A stretch of DNA of 64,000 nt from Polytrichum commune (lineage: Eukaryota; Streptophyta; Polytrichopsida; Polytrichales; Polytrichaceae), in assembly GCA_950295325.1 (NCBI GenBank), contig OX485806.1, positions 50,897,169 through 50,961,168 on the forward strand, written 5' to 3'. This document shows positions 11,847-21,071 of this stretch, in pieces. The notes below the pieces were generated by a model. The model saw only the letters and a list, made by a program, of their open reading frames with translations. It did no database searches and was not told where the DNA came from. Each line of letters opens with the position of its first letter. Positions within the stretch are counted from its first letter, which is position 1. Position numbers and translations under genes: made by a program.

Positions 11847-12158
11847 AAATTTCACCATAACCAATTGAGCAACTAATTGCTCAAAGGCCCACATGCGAGC
11901 CTTTAGCTACACTCTTAAATGTAATTCCTCAAGATGCTTAATCGGACAATTGCTAACTCTTTTATTCGTCGGCTAATAAGCTAATTAATTACCTAACATC
12001 ACTAACTAATCCACACACGTGGACCCAAGCTCCAAGAGCTCATCTCCATTGAGGGAACTTGAGAGAGAGCTTAACTAACTAACTTCACTAAAAACTAATA
12101 ACCCACACACGTGGCTCAAGCTCTTAAGAGCTTGCTCCCTTGAGAGCTCTTGATGGAG

Positions 12159-13095
12159 TGTCGCGCACCTCTCCATGAGGAGTGCCCGCAACACCATGGG
12201 CACAAGGGGGACCCCGGAGTGACACCCGGGACTTGTGGCGCCATTGGTGAGAGGGCCCAAGTACTCTTAGTGTGGGTGAGGGCCCCGGGCGTTGAGAACG
12301 CCTCTCACCCACGAGGACTAAGAGTCATGAGGGTAAGGCCATAAGTTACGAGTAGCTTATGGCGGTGGAATTCTAGAATGCTAAAGAACACCTCAATCGG
12401 AGGTGCTAGCTAGGAGATATGGCCATTTGAGTGGGGCGCTGTCCCGGGACAGCACCCTGGGACAGCAGTGACCTGGGAGTGGTGCCCGGGACTGCCAAGG
12501 TTTGAGGAGCCATAACTTCCTCAATACTTGCCCGAATGGGGCAGGTGAGGAGTCCATCGGCATCTACGCAAAGAGTAGATGACGATAGAGTGGTCGCTTG
12601 AGAGCATCAGACATCATATGTAGAAGTTATGGTGGTCTGAAGCTACTGGGAGGTTCTAGCCCCAGCGGCTAAGGGAAAATGTCCACTTGGCCCCAACCCT
12701 TGTAGAGAGACAAAAGGATACTTGATGGTGGGGTAGGGGCCCCGCCCAAAGTCCTAGAGGCTTATATGGGTGAGGCGGCTTAGCCGACCGACCCCCCCGG
12801 AGCATACTTGGCAATGTGCTCCGGGTAGTTGTAGTGTTGTTTTGGCAACACGATGATCAACTCAAGAGTGGACTTCCATGGATGGAAGTCCACCTTAGCC
12901 ATTGGCTACCTACGAAGGGGAGAGTCCCGAATGCATGTGTAGGAGGGTTTGGTAACCTAGCCATGAGCTTGAAGGTCCGCGGTTTTGGGAGCTAACCATG
13001 CATGTGCGTGGGATGTGCAGGTTAGCGCTCGTGGCACTTGCTAGGTTGGAAAGGCGGTCAAGCTAAGTGAAGGAAAACTAGCAAGGGTTGCAACA
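12159..13095 (+). mobile_element. Solo LTR, family 1 (TSD TGGAG)
   Basis: This is a 937-bp LTR from TGTCGCGCACC to GGGTTGCAACA, with perfect 5-bp duplications TGGAG at 12154-12158 and 13096-13100. Compared with the 973-bp LTRs it lacks a block around the CCACCCGAGGCC segment and instead has GGCTTAGCCGACCGACC. The fragment at 48846 shares this variant, so the two define a subfamily. Confidence 0.92.
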
Positions 13096-13529
13096 TGGAG
13101 AGAGACGAAAATGAGAGAGAAAACACCTTAAGTAGTAAAAAGGGAGAGAGGGAGAGAGAGGTGAGGATAGGGTGAGAGGATTAGCACCTCCAATCACAAT
13201 CCCTTAACCCTCACCTCTAAAGTAGGGACTAATCCCCTTCCACCAAGCTTCTTTCTTCCTAAACTAACAAGGCGGATCCAAAAGTGGGCATTTAACCCGC
13301 GGAGCTCGCCTCGCCTCACCTTACCCCTTACTCACATAATCAAGGCATTTTCCTATTCAAATCAACCTTGAAATAATCACACAACACTACCTAATGCCTA
13401 AAGTTAAATCCACACCACACTTCACTCTTTTTATGTTTTGTGAATAATCATAATACCTCAAAGTCAAACTAAAATTGGTTTCGAGGAGTTAATCACCACA
13501 TGTGGGCACCATTTTGGGCTTACACGTAC

Positions 13530-13788
13530 CTACACCACACTGCCAGTCCATAATAACATCATTCTTGTCGGTGAAAGTAGCGAGGAGAATAGAGAAGAAA
13601 ACATGATGTTTTTCACGAGCACCTCTCCGAGGTATCCCATCAGAGCGCATCGTCTGGCTCTTCTCATCGGTGTAGGCATTCAACCATCCATATTGCTGGA
13701 GGTTGCAACCATACTCTTGCATGGCCTCCTCACACACTCTGAGAACGGAGTTAACACGAACAAGAACCTTGATGTTGAATTTCCGAGT
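13530..13788 (-). pseudogene. Locus A exon ending in methyltransferase motif I
   Basis: The exon runs from TRKFNIKVLVRVNSVL to KNDVIMDWQCGVG, with donor TAG|GTACG at 13530. The last residues are the first half of a SAM-binding motif I (DxxCGxG). Locus B has the homologous TRKFFIKVLVRNESVL..MGYNLKRDGWLN. The 2.8-kb intron that follows holds a family 2 LTR-like element, which itself carries a solo LTR and a minisatellite. Confidence 0.65.
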
Positions 13789-13877
13789 CTGAAAAAATTA
13801 AAACGATTTCATAAGTCTCAAAACAAGTGAAATAAAAGACAATACATAAGCGTACTAAGAGACAAAGAATTGCTTAC

Positions 13878-14213
13878 CACTCCAGAGGAATCCACAGGGG
13901 ATTGGAGGTCCAAATCATTCATACCAAACCAATCTTCAGCGACATAGAAATTGTAAGTGTGTGCCCAATAAAAAATAATCTTGGAAACAAAGGCACTTGT
14001 ACAATGGGCAAGGACAAAGACACCATGATCATAGAGGTTAGATTTCACAAATGCAAAAAGACACTCATATTATGATTCAAGGAGCTTGTTCCAGAATGGA
14101 ACATCGGTGAAGATGTTGGGCACCGGCAAATTCTTGGGAATGTCTGCGAAGAGCAAATCGAGGCCTTTGTGAGTTGTAGTCGAGGTGTTCACACGGGAAC
14201 GACCTGCCCCAAC
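13878..14213 (-). pseudogene. Locus A methyltransferase-like exon with motif IV candidate
   Basis: The exon begins VGAGRSRVN after TTGCAG and reads GLDLLFADIPKNLPVPNIF, then TDVPFWNK, then a TAA. It continues with LFAFVKSNLYDHGVFVLAH and HTYNFYVAEDWFGMNDLDLQ to donor GTG|GTAAGC. In beta-class amino-methylases a strand ending (D/N/S)PP(Y/F/W) is followed by a helix and a GG(V/I)LV strand. Here the candidates ADIP and DVPF are degenerate and the second strand is GVFVLAH. Locus B gives FADVPEN and DVP*WNK. Catalysis is therefore doubtful even before pseudogenisation. Confidence 0.55.
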
Positions 14214-14310
14214 CTGCAATTAAAACTTCATGAGAAAACAAGAGCAAGGAAAAAAAGAAGCAAACCAAAAGGAAAGGAGCCTGAAAAATGATGAAGGGAA
14301 AGATACAAAC

Positions 14311-15912
14311 CTTGGCAATGAACTCTTGCATACGGGTATGTGCTGGGAGGGGACCTCCTGCAAGCTCAAAATCCAGCATGAGTTGTACCATGTCCACATT
14401 TTCGATGAGGGCAAGCGTGTTAGGCAACTCCGAAGAGGTGGCACTCGTATCTAAGAAGGCCGCCTTCCTCTTGTGAGGCAAGGAGAGAAGAGAAATACCA
14501 CTGTGAGAAGGAATAACAATAGTTTGTGGACAAAAGGCTGAGGGAATACCAGAGGGGACAGCTGATGGAGCAACGGAGGGAGTGCTAGATGGACTCCGTA
14601 GGATGGTGGGTGGCTGAACATGGGTCTTTCAAGCAGACCGAGTGACAAGGTGGGAAGAAGTTGAATGGCGGTATTCTTTGCTCTGCCATTTCCCTTTGGT
14701 GCCTTGGGCGGAGGAAGCTCAACGATGTCAGGCTCCTCAAAGGGGATAATGTTCTCCTCGGGAGCACTACTTACAAGGCTGGCAAAAAAAAAACTTCTCT
14801 TTCCCAAGCACAAATCCTCCATAACAATCCAAGTACAATCCCCCAGTGTCGCAACCCTTGCTAGGTCCCTTAACAATCTTGCCAATTTTCGTTTCTAGCA
14901 AAGGTTACGAGCGCTAACCATTCGCATTCCGTCATGCTAATGGATAGCTCCTCTTACCCCGGACCAATAGTTCATAGGAGGGAACCAACCCTCCTACTTT
15001 GCTTTCGGGACTCACCCCTTAATCGGTAACCCATTTCCCCAATGTGGACTTCCATCCATGGAAGTCCAATCCTATGTGGATCATCGCGTTGCCGGAGCAA
15101 CACTACAACAACCCGAAGCATACTAGGCAACTATGGCCTCACAATAGGCCAAAGCCCATGGAGGCCTTGCCGTTCGGCCTCGGGTGGGTGAGGCCACACC
15201 ACCTCACCCATATAAGCCTCTAGGACTCTACACGGAGCCCCTACCCCACCGCCAACCAACCTCTTGTCTCTCTACCAAGAGTTGGGGCCAAGTGGACATT
15301 TTCCCTTAGCTGCTGGGCCTAGAACCCCCCCAGCAGCTTCAGACCATCATAACTTCCTTGTATGATGTCTGATCATAACAACCAACCACTCCATCCTCAT
15401 CTATGCTTCACGTAGATGCCGATGGACTCCTTGCTTGCCCCATTCAAGGAAGTCTTGAGGAAGTTATGCCTGTTTGAACCTTGGCAGTCCCGGGAATCAC
15501 TCCCAGGCACTGCTGTACCAGGGCGCTGTCCCGGGACAGCACCCCACTCAAATGGCCATAACTCCTAGCTCACACCTCCGATTGAGGTGATCTTGAGCAT
15601 TCTAGAATCACCACGCCATGAGCTACGCATAGCTCATGGCCTCACCCTTATGCCTCCTAGTCTTCGTGGGTGGGAGGCGTTCCCAACGCCCCGGCCCTCA
15701 CCCACACTAGGATCACTTGGGCCCTCTCACCAACGGCGCCACAAGTCCCGGGTGTCACTCCGGGGTCCCCCTTGTGCCCATGGTGTTTCGGCCACTCCTC
15801 ATGGAGAGGTGCGGGACACCCAGCCTGTAGGTGAGACTCAAGAAACTTGGTTGTTTGCGTGGTCATGTACACGCAGAGGCTAGAAAACACGTTCACCCAG
15901 TCCGAGATATAA
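14311..15912 (-). pseudogene. Locus A exon split by a solo LTR
   Basis: The exon starts after TATTGTAG at 15912 with YISDWVNVFSSLCVYM. It is interrupted in ..HLQAG by the solo LTR 15818-14847 and resumes as GLYLDCYGGFV. Locus B reads HLVVGGWYLDCSRGFI at the same place, confirming that the coding frame is continuous once the LTR is subtracted. A T10 run near 14785 causes a frameshift. The exon continues through KRKAAFLDTSATSSE and LIENVDMVQLM to a donor AAG|GTTTG at 14311, at the same position as in locus B. Confidence 0.65.
14847..15818 (-). mobile_element. Solo LTR, family 1, in a coding exon (TSD CCCAG)
   Basis: This 972-bp reverse-oriented LTR is very close to the 31.6-kb LTRs. Perfect duplications CCCAG lie at 14842-14846 and 15819-15823. 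It interrupts a locus A exon, and subtracting the LTR and one duplication gives an uninterrupted codon series matching locus B. It must postdate the insertion of a full element and its LTR-LTR recombination. Confidence 0.93.
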
Positions 15913-16032
15913 CTACAATACAAAAAAAATAAGATAACCATGGAAAATAGCAGGAATGGAGTGCAAAAATGCAAGAAATGAAGTGCACAAGAGCAAGAAG
16001 TGAAGAGTAAAAATGGAGGATAATACCATTAC

Positions 16033-17161
16033 CGATAGGCGATGCGCTTGATAGCCAGAGCACCCTCCTCGAATTCCAAGAAGTTATCACCTTTGGCAAT
16101 GGGAATATCAGGCTTATCGCCGAAGTAAGGCTTGAAGGCTCTGTCCCAATGAAGAATCCTCCAATGATTAACATACTTACGAGGGTGCAAGATAATCTCC
16201 GATGCGTCCCAATCGATATCGACGATGAGGTTGTCCTAAAATGTTTTAATCTGGACCGAGACTTCTTTCTCTAACTGAAATGAGGGAGAGAGAGTGAAAT
16301 TAAATATGAAACAAGAGGAATAAAATCAAATTAAGAAAGCCAAGGAATAGATATACCTTATCCCAAAATGAAGCCTTGTGAAGCCAGTCATCCAAGGCAT
16401 TCTCCCTCATACGTTTGTCGATGGGAAATTTATTCTCCAACCTCTCACGAATTGAGGCCTTCCACCAATGAATCCATTTGGATTTGAATGAAGCTTCGAC
16501 CGGACATGTGACAATTTTTTGCAACTTTTCAATTGTCATGTCTGTCGAGGTGAATTCATTAAAGTGCCGGTCAATCTGCATACGTCCAAAAAAATGAAAT
16601 GAGTTCAGGAGGGTACATAAATGAAATGATTATTCATATAAAAAGAAACATGGAAGTGAAGAAGGGATACCTCGTAAAAGAAGTCCTCCCCATTGTCAGG
16701 ATGTGCAACCAAGATATATTTTTCAAATATGCGTGCTCGAATGGTCTTGATTGTCTATTTATGGGCCTTGCTCATGATATTCCAAATCTCAGTAGCAGTC
16801 CTCTCAGCAACCAGAGTGGTTTGACGGTAATGCCTTACTGCAAGGTCAACTTGAGCCGAAATGTCTCTCTGCAAAAAATAACCTTGTGAGGAAATACAAT
16901 CGGCATGTAAATGCAAAATAGAATGCAAGTAGGGAAATGGAGAAGACGAAATGCAAAATCATAACTTATAAAGAAATTTGTCGAAGACATCCGCGGTGGA
17001 AATTGTACCAAGTAGGGCGACTCTCTGTAATCTTCTTGCATGTTTTGTAGTCAGTAGGAGAGATGAGATTCTTGAACATCGATAACTCCAATATCCCAAA
17101 CGTATGAATTCGAAGGAGTTTGGCATGAATGTTCGCTTTCACGTAATCATGCTCTTTAGAC
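16033..17161 (-). pseudogene. Locus A middle exons (four)
   Basis: Four exons can be placed by GT..AG borders: 17161-~16966, 16868-16671, 16575-16357 and 16274-16033. The last three join in phase (..DFFYE to IDRHFNEF.., ..ASFWDK to LEKEVSV.., ..KRIAYR to YISDW..). They encode a helical, tryptophan-rich region with no motif I recognise. It probably links the ParB-like and methyltransferase-like parts. TAG stops interrupt the second and fourth exons; the latter (..IKTF*DN) looks like a TGG-to-TAG change. Confidence 0.6.
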
Positions 17162-17228
17162 CTGAGAGAAAAAATATGAGAACCGGCCTATAAAAAGAAC
17201 GGAGGAAATAAAAAAAGTATATGCTTAC

Positions 17229-17654
17229 CAATTAATGTCGCTCATTGCGTTGAGGAAGACACCGGTACATCCCTTGGGGTCGACTACAATACAATCCACC
17301 GAGACATGTCTACTCTTCTCGTTAGCGTGGTTGTTGTTGATATGCCTCCACCATGCTGTGAGTCGATGATTTCCTTCCCATACGAAGAACATCTTCCCAA
17401 AGAGATGTGCAAGATCCGGATCCTCCTTTAGTTTGACATCGAACTCCGCGGAGGCCTCTTACCAGAGAGGGCTCCATGAGGCCATAATGGCAAGGGAAAC
17501 CGAGAGGTCTATAGGAATGTCGTTGAAAACCGAAACGTACATTATCCGATCTCCCTCTTGGTATCCCATAACAAACTCACATTCCAAACACAGCAATAAC
17601 ATTGTCCTCTGCAGACTGATGTTGCTCCTCCGCAACCTCAAAAGATTGAGAACC
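17229..17654 (-). pseudogene. Locus A ParB/sulfiredoxin-like exon
   Basis: The exon lies between acceptor TTCTTAG and donor TTG|GTAAGC. It encodes GYQEGDRIMYVSVFNDIPID, then MASWSPLW, then MFFVWEGNHRLTAWWRHI and VDCIVVDPKGCTGVF. The hydrophobic strand followed by GNHRLxAW fits the phosphate-binding signature of the ParB-N/sulfiredoxin fold (GxHRxxA or GERRxxA). A TAA follows ..SPLW, and a one-base shift occurs upstream near 17590, before GYQEGDR. A small 5' exon may lie at about 17890-17800. Fold assignment is by motif only. Confidence 0.6.
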
Positions 17655-17930
17655 CTAAGAACATGAAACCATTTTAGAATTTCCAAACGAACAATAAAAA
17701 AAACACATACAAGTTACCAATATCTTACTAACTATCAAAAAAATAACTCCCAATTTAGTTTGAACCCAAACTAATATAATTATCATATAGGAGACAAACG
17801 AGAACCGACCACATTCAAAGCCGCCATCATGATGAGATACAAGTGTCAAACAGGTCCTTGCGATTGTAAATAAAAGAAACTCCTGAAAAGAAAGCAAGGC
17901 CAAGCCAAAGTCATGTAGGCTCTCTAAGAA

Positions 17931-19076
17931 GAGGCCTCGGATCCGAGGCCTCCTCCATTACCTCAAACATATGCACTTAGCAAAACAAGATAAGGCCGAG
18001 AGTAAAGTCAAGTAGCAAACTCATGTACACCTAACATGTAGATTTCCAAAGCAAGAACTTTCATACAAAGAGGCCTCGGATCCGAGGCCTCCTTCCCTAA
18101 CTCTTACATATGCACTAAACAAAAGAAGACAAGGCCGAACACAAAGTCAAGTAGCCAACCATTCCATGTAAATTTCCAAACCAAGAACATACAATAAAAA
18201 GAGGCCTCGGATCCGAGGCCTCCCATCCTAGCTCCTACATATGCACTTAGCAAAACAAAACAAACCCAAGAGCAAAATAATGTGCATATCACATCTTGAT
18301 TTTTCAAGCACAACCCTACACACAAAAGAGGCCTCTTTTTCTAGCTCCTACATATGCACTTAGCAAAACAAAAAATGGCCGAGAGCAAACTACTTTACAC
18401 ATCACATCTTGATTTTTCAAGCACAAACCTACACCCAAAAGAGGCCTCGGATCCGAGGCCCCTTCCCCTAGCTCCTACATATGCACTTAACAAAACAAGA
18501 AATGGCCGAATACAAAGTCAAGTAGCCAACTCAAGTATAGATAATATTTTGATTTACACACCAAGAACCTACATACCTTGGCCGAGAGTAAAGTCAAATG
18601 GACATTCCATGTAGATTTCCAAACCAAGAACCCACACCCAAAAGAGGCCTCGGATCCGAGGCCTCTTCCCCTTGCTCTTATATATGCACTTAGCAAAACA
18701 AAAAATGGCCGAGAGGAAACTAATGTGCACATAACATTTTGATTTTTCAAGCACAAACATACACTTCAAAAAAACCTCGGATCCGAGGCCTCTTCCCCTA
18801 GCTCTTATATATGCACTTAGCAAAACAAGAAATGGCCGAGAGCAAACTAATAAACACATAACATTTTGATTTTTCAAGCACAAACATACACTTAAAAAAA
18901 ACCTCGGATCCGAGGCGTCTTCTCAAAGTTCCTACATATGCACTTAGCAAAACAAGACAAAGCCAAGAGCAAACTAATGTGCACATAACATTTTTCAAGC
19001 ACAAACCTACATCCAAAAGAGGCCTCTTCCCCTAGCTCTTACTTATGCACTTAACAAAACAAGAAATGGTCGAAAG
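17931..19076. repeat. Satellite array with a 22-bp perfect palindrome per unit
   Basis: These are tandem units of about 115-140 bp (one interval ~200 bp). Each has a 22-bp perfect palindrome made of GAGGCCTC arms around a GGATCC core, followed by a TTCCCCTAGCTCCTACATA-type stretch, ATGCACTTAGCAAAACAAG and GGCCGAGAGCAAA. Palindromes begin near 17931, 18070, 18201, 18441, 18644, 18773 and 18899; half-forms lie at 18328 and 19019. The array lies in the putative intron of locus A between exon 2 and the ParB exon. Confidence 0.9.
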
Positions 19077-19690
19077 CAATGTCAAGTACCAACACATGTA
19101 CACATAACATGACAAGGCCGAGAGAAAGTCAAGAGTACATTCCATGTAGTTTGAGAAAACAAAAACCTCTCCTCACTCAAAACCCTACGTCTCACATACT
19201 TGACATATCAAGACAAGGCCGAGAGCAACTTAAGTGGAAATTCCATGTAGTTTGAGAAATCAAAAACCCTCTCCTCAACTCAAAACCCTACCTCTCACAT
19301 GTTCCTAAACCCAAAACAAGACAAGGCTGAGAGCAAGTCAAGTGGACATTCCATATAAATTGAAAAAGCAAGAACCTCTCCTCACTCAAAACCCTACCTC
19401 TCACATACTAACTTGACATATCAAGACAAGGCCGAGAGCAACCCAAGTGAACATTCCATGTAGTTTGAGAAATCAAAAACCCTCTCCTCAACTCAAAACC
19501 CTACCTATCACATGTTCCTAAACCCAAAACAAGACAAGGCCAAGAGCAACTCAAGTGGACATTCCATGTAGTTTGAGAAAGCAAGAACCTCACGTCACTC
19601 AAAACCCTACCTCTCACATACTCACTAAACCCAAATCAAGACAAGGCCGAGAGCAAGTCAAGTTGACATTCCATGTATTTTGAGAAATCA
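19077..19690. repeat. Second tandem array, ~105-110-bp unit
   Basis: About six units share GACAAGGCCGAGAGCAA, GTCAAGTGGACATTCCATGT, AGTTTGAGAAA and CTCAAAACCCTACCTCTCAC. The unit is related to the neighbouring satellite through its GGCCGAGAGCAA part but lacks the palindrome. Two decayed palindromes reappear just beyond it, at 19758 and 19886. Confidence 0.85.
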
Positions 19691-19975
19691 AGTTAATACA
19701 AAGCAAAATCCTCGGCCAACAGGTAGTTTTACAAAGCAAAATTGTCGGCCAACATTTGGCCTTGGATCCGAGGCCTTTTCTTTTACCTCACCTGATTCAC
19801 TTACCCTAAACATACCAAGGCCGATAGCCATAGTCATGCAGACTAGTCATTTACATTTACAAAAACAATAACCCTCGGCCAAATGGAGGCCTCGAATCCG
19901 AGGCCTCCTTCCCCCAACCTCTCATTATGCACACTTCTAAACCAACATAGCATGGCCGAAAGCCCGACACCTTAC

Positions 19976-20928
19976 CAAAATTTGGAGTATGCCATCCACT
20001 GAAGCCCCAATATCCGTGCCACTATCTTCCGAGCTTCCGTCCTCTGTCGACGTTATTGGAGTGCTCTTTGAGTCACCGAGGTTTACCTGCGCCTTTTCTC
20101 TCCCGCGGCCATGCCCTTGCCTCAATGTTTGTTGTGTTCCGCCCGCCTTGCTTCACAGAAATCTTGAAGCATGGGTCACAATATCCACATTTAGGGTTTC
20201 AGTCCCTGGGCCTCCTCCTTCAGCTCTTTCGCGGCCTCCGAGAAAATTTGATTTCAGATCTTCCTCTACCGCTTTCCTCTTAGACGCCTTCATTTTTTCA
20301 TTTTTTTGAATCGTTGGTTGTCCTGACAGCAGTCCTAGCTCTTCTAACGCCTTCTCAGTTTGTTGTGCTACCTCCACGTTGTCTTCTTCTTCGTAGCTAT
20401 TTCCATTCTCTCCACTCCCCCATCCTCCTATATTTAAGAGATAACAATGTTTATAACAATGATGACAAACCATAATATTTAAGAGATAGTTATTTCACAG
20501 TTGAATTTGTTCTACCATTTTAATTATGTGCTCAGACAACTGAATATATGGAGAACCCGAAGAATATGTACAACGCTTGTAGAGTTCGTCTCTTCGCGTG
20601 AGTCCTCTTGGATGCTGTCATTTCCCAATTCTTCCACTTCTGCCATTGTCTGTGTTTTACTTCCGTCCGCCTCTTCTACAATCGGTGATAAAAGAAAAGG
20701 CCAAATCTCACAGTCTAGCCTCCACGAAGGTTTAGGGTTTAGGTACTTAATGCTTTGGCTCAAATCCTCGGGCGTCCCACGGCCCTCAATTGGCGCATTC
20801 ATTGACTGTATCTTTTGTATCCTCACTGTCTTCCTCTTTTTATCTGTGTAATGTGTAGACGATCGCCTCCTCTTTTTCTTCTTTGATGGTTCCGTTGTCG
20901 GAGGTTGTGTATTGCCTATTTCCTTCAT
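19976..20928 (-). pseudogene. Locus A N-terminal exons 1-2
   Basis: Exon 1 starts at the ATG at 20928, about 100 bp downstream of a TATA box. It encodes a basic tract (KKKKRRRSS) followed by low-complexity acidic sequence; its donor near 20590 is uncertain. Exon 2 (20427-19976) follows an AATATAG acceptor and contains KASKRKAVEED. One in-frame TGA lies near 20151, where the reading frame otherwise continues to a consensus donor TTG|GTAAGG at 19976. This looks like a disordered, nuclear-localised N-terminus. That it belongs to the same gene as the downstream exons rests on strand, donor and order, not on a transcript. Confidence 0.55.
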
Positions 20929-21031
20929 GTGTTTAGCCCTCTTGTAATTCAGACCAAATCGTTTTTTTTTTCCACAACCTCACCACATCAAACTCACACA
21001 TTGGAAAGAGAATGAGCTTGCATTCTTCTCA

Positions 21032-21038
21032 ATATATA
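21032..21038 (-). promoter_or_regulatory. TATA box of locus A
   Basis: TATATAT on the minus strand lies 104 bp upstream of the ATG at 20928, in otherwise featureless sequence. A nested solo LTR (21072-24208) begins 33 bp upstream of it. Confidence 0.5.
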
Positions 21039-21071
21039 ATTCATGTTTAGGGTTTTCCACTTTCTGACAGA

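Larger units (their letters stand above)
10846..13524 (+). mobile_element. Solo LTR, family 2, in locus A intron (nested)
   Basis: It begins TGTGAGGCC, with CTTAAGCGTCCTAGTCCGGG shortly after, and ends GTGGGCACCATTTTGGGCTTACA. The flanks TGTAC (10841-10845) and CGTAC (13525-13529) differ by one C/T change. It contains a minisatellite (11418-11846) and a family 1 solo LTR (12159-13095); without them it is about 1.3 kb. The right-hand duplication overlaps the splice donor of the neighbouring exon. Confidence 0.7.
10247..20928 (-). pseudogene. Locus A: ParB-like/amino-methyltransferase fusion pseudogene
   Basis: This is a minus-strand gene of at least 11 exons. In order the protein has a basic/acidic low-complexity N-terminus, a ParB/sulfiredoxin-like domain (MFFVWEGNHRLTAW), a middle region, and a methyltransferase-like part. 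The latter has a motif IV candidate, a GVFVLAH strand, then motif I (DWQCGVGGS) joined exactly across an intron to ITACRSLERHIVALENDP. Motif IV before motif I is the beta-class order of N6/N4 DNA methylases. ParB-N plus such methylases occur together in phage and mobile-element proteins. Lesions include TGA near 20151, a frameshift near 17590, TAA in the ParB exon, two TAGs in middle exons, a T10 frameshift near 14785, TAA in the motif IV exon, two stops in the last exon, and a solo LTR in an exon. The domain calls are inferred from motifs; the exon structure is seen. Confidence 0.7.

Noticed and set aside
17931-19690. CRISPR-like regular repeats
   Set aside because: Units are tandem with drifting, related 'spacers', and the setting is a eukaryotic intron.
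10247-20928. Bacterial contamination as the source of the ParB-methylase sequence
   Set aside because: Multiple GT..AG introns, plant LTR insertions with target duplications and a paralogue in the same window argue for nuclear plant DNA.
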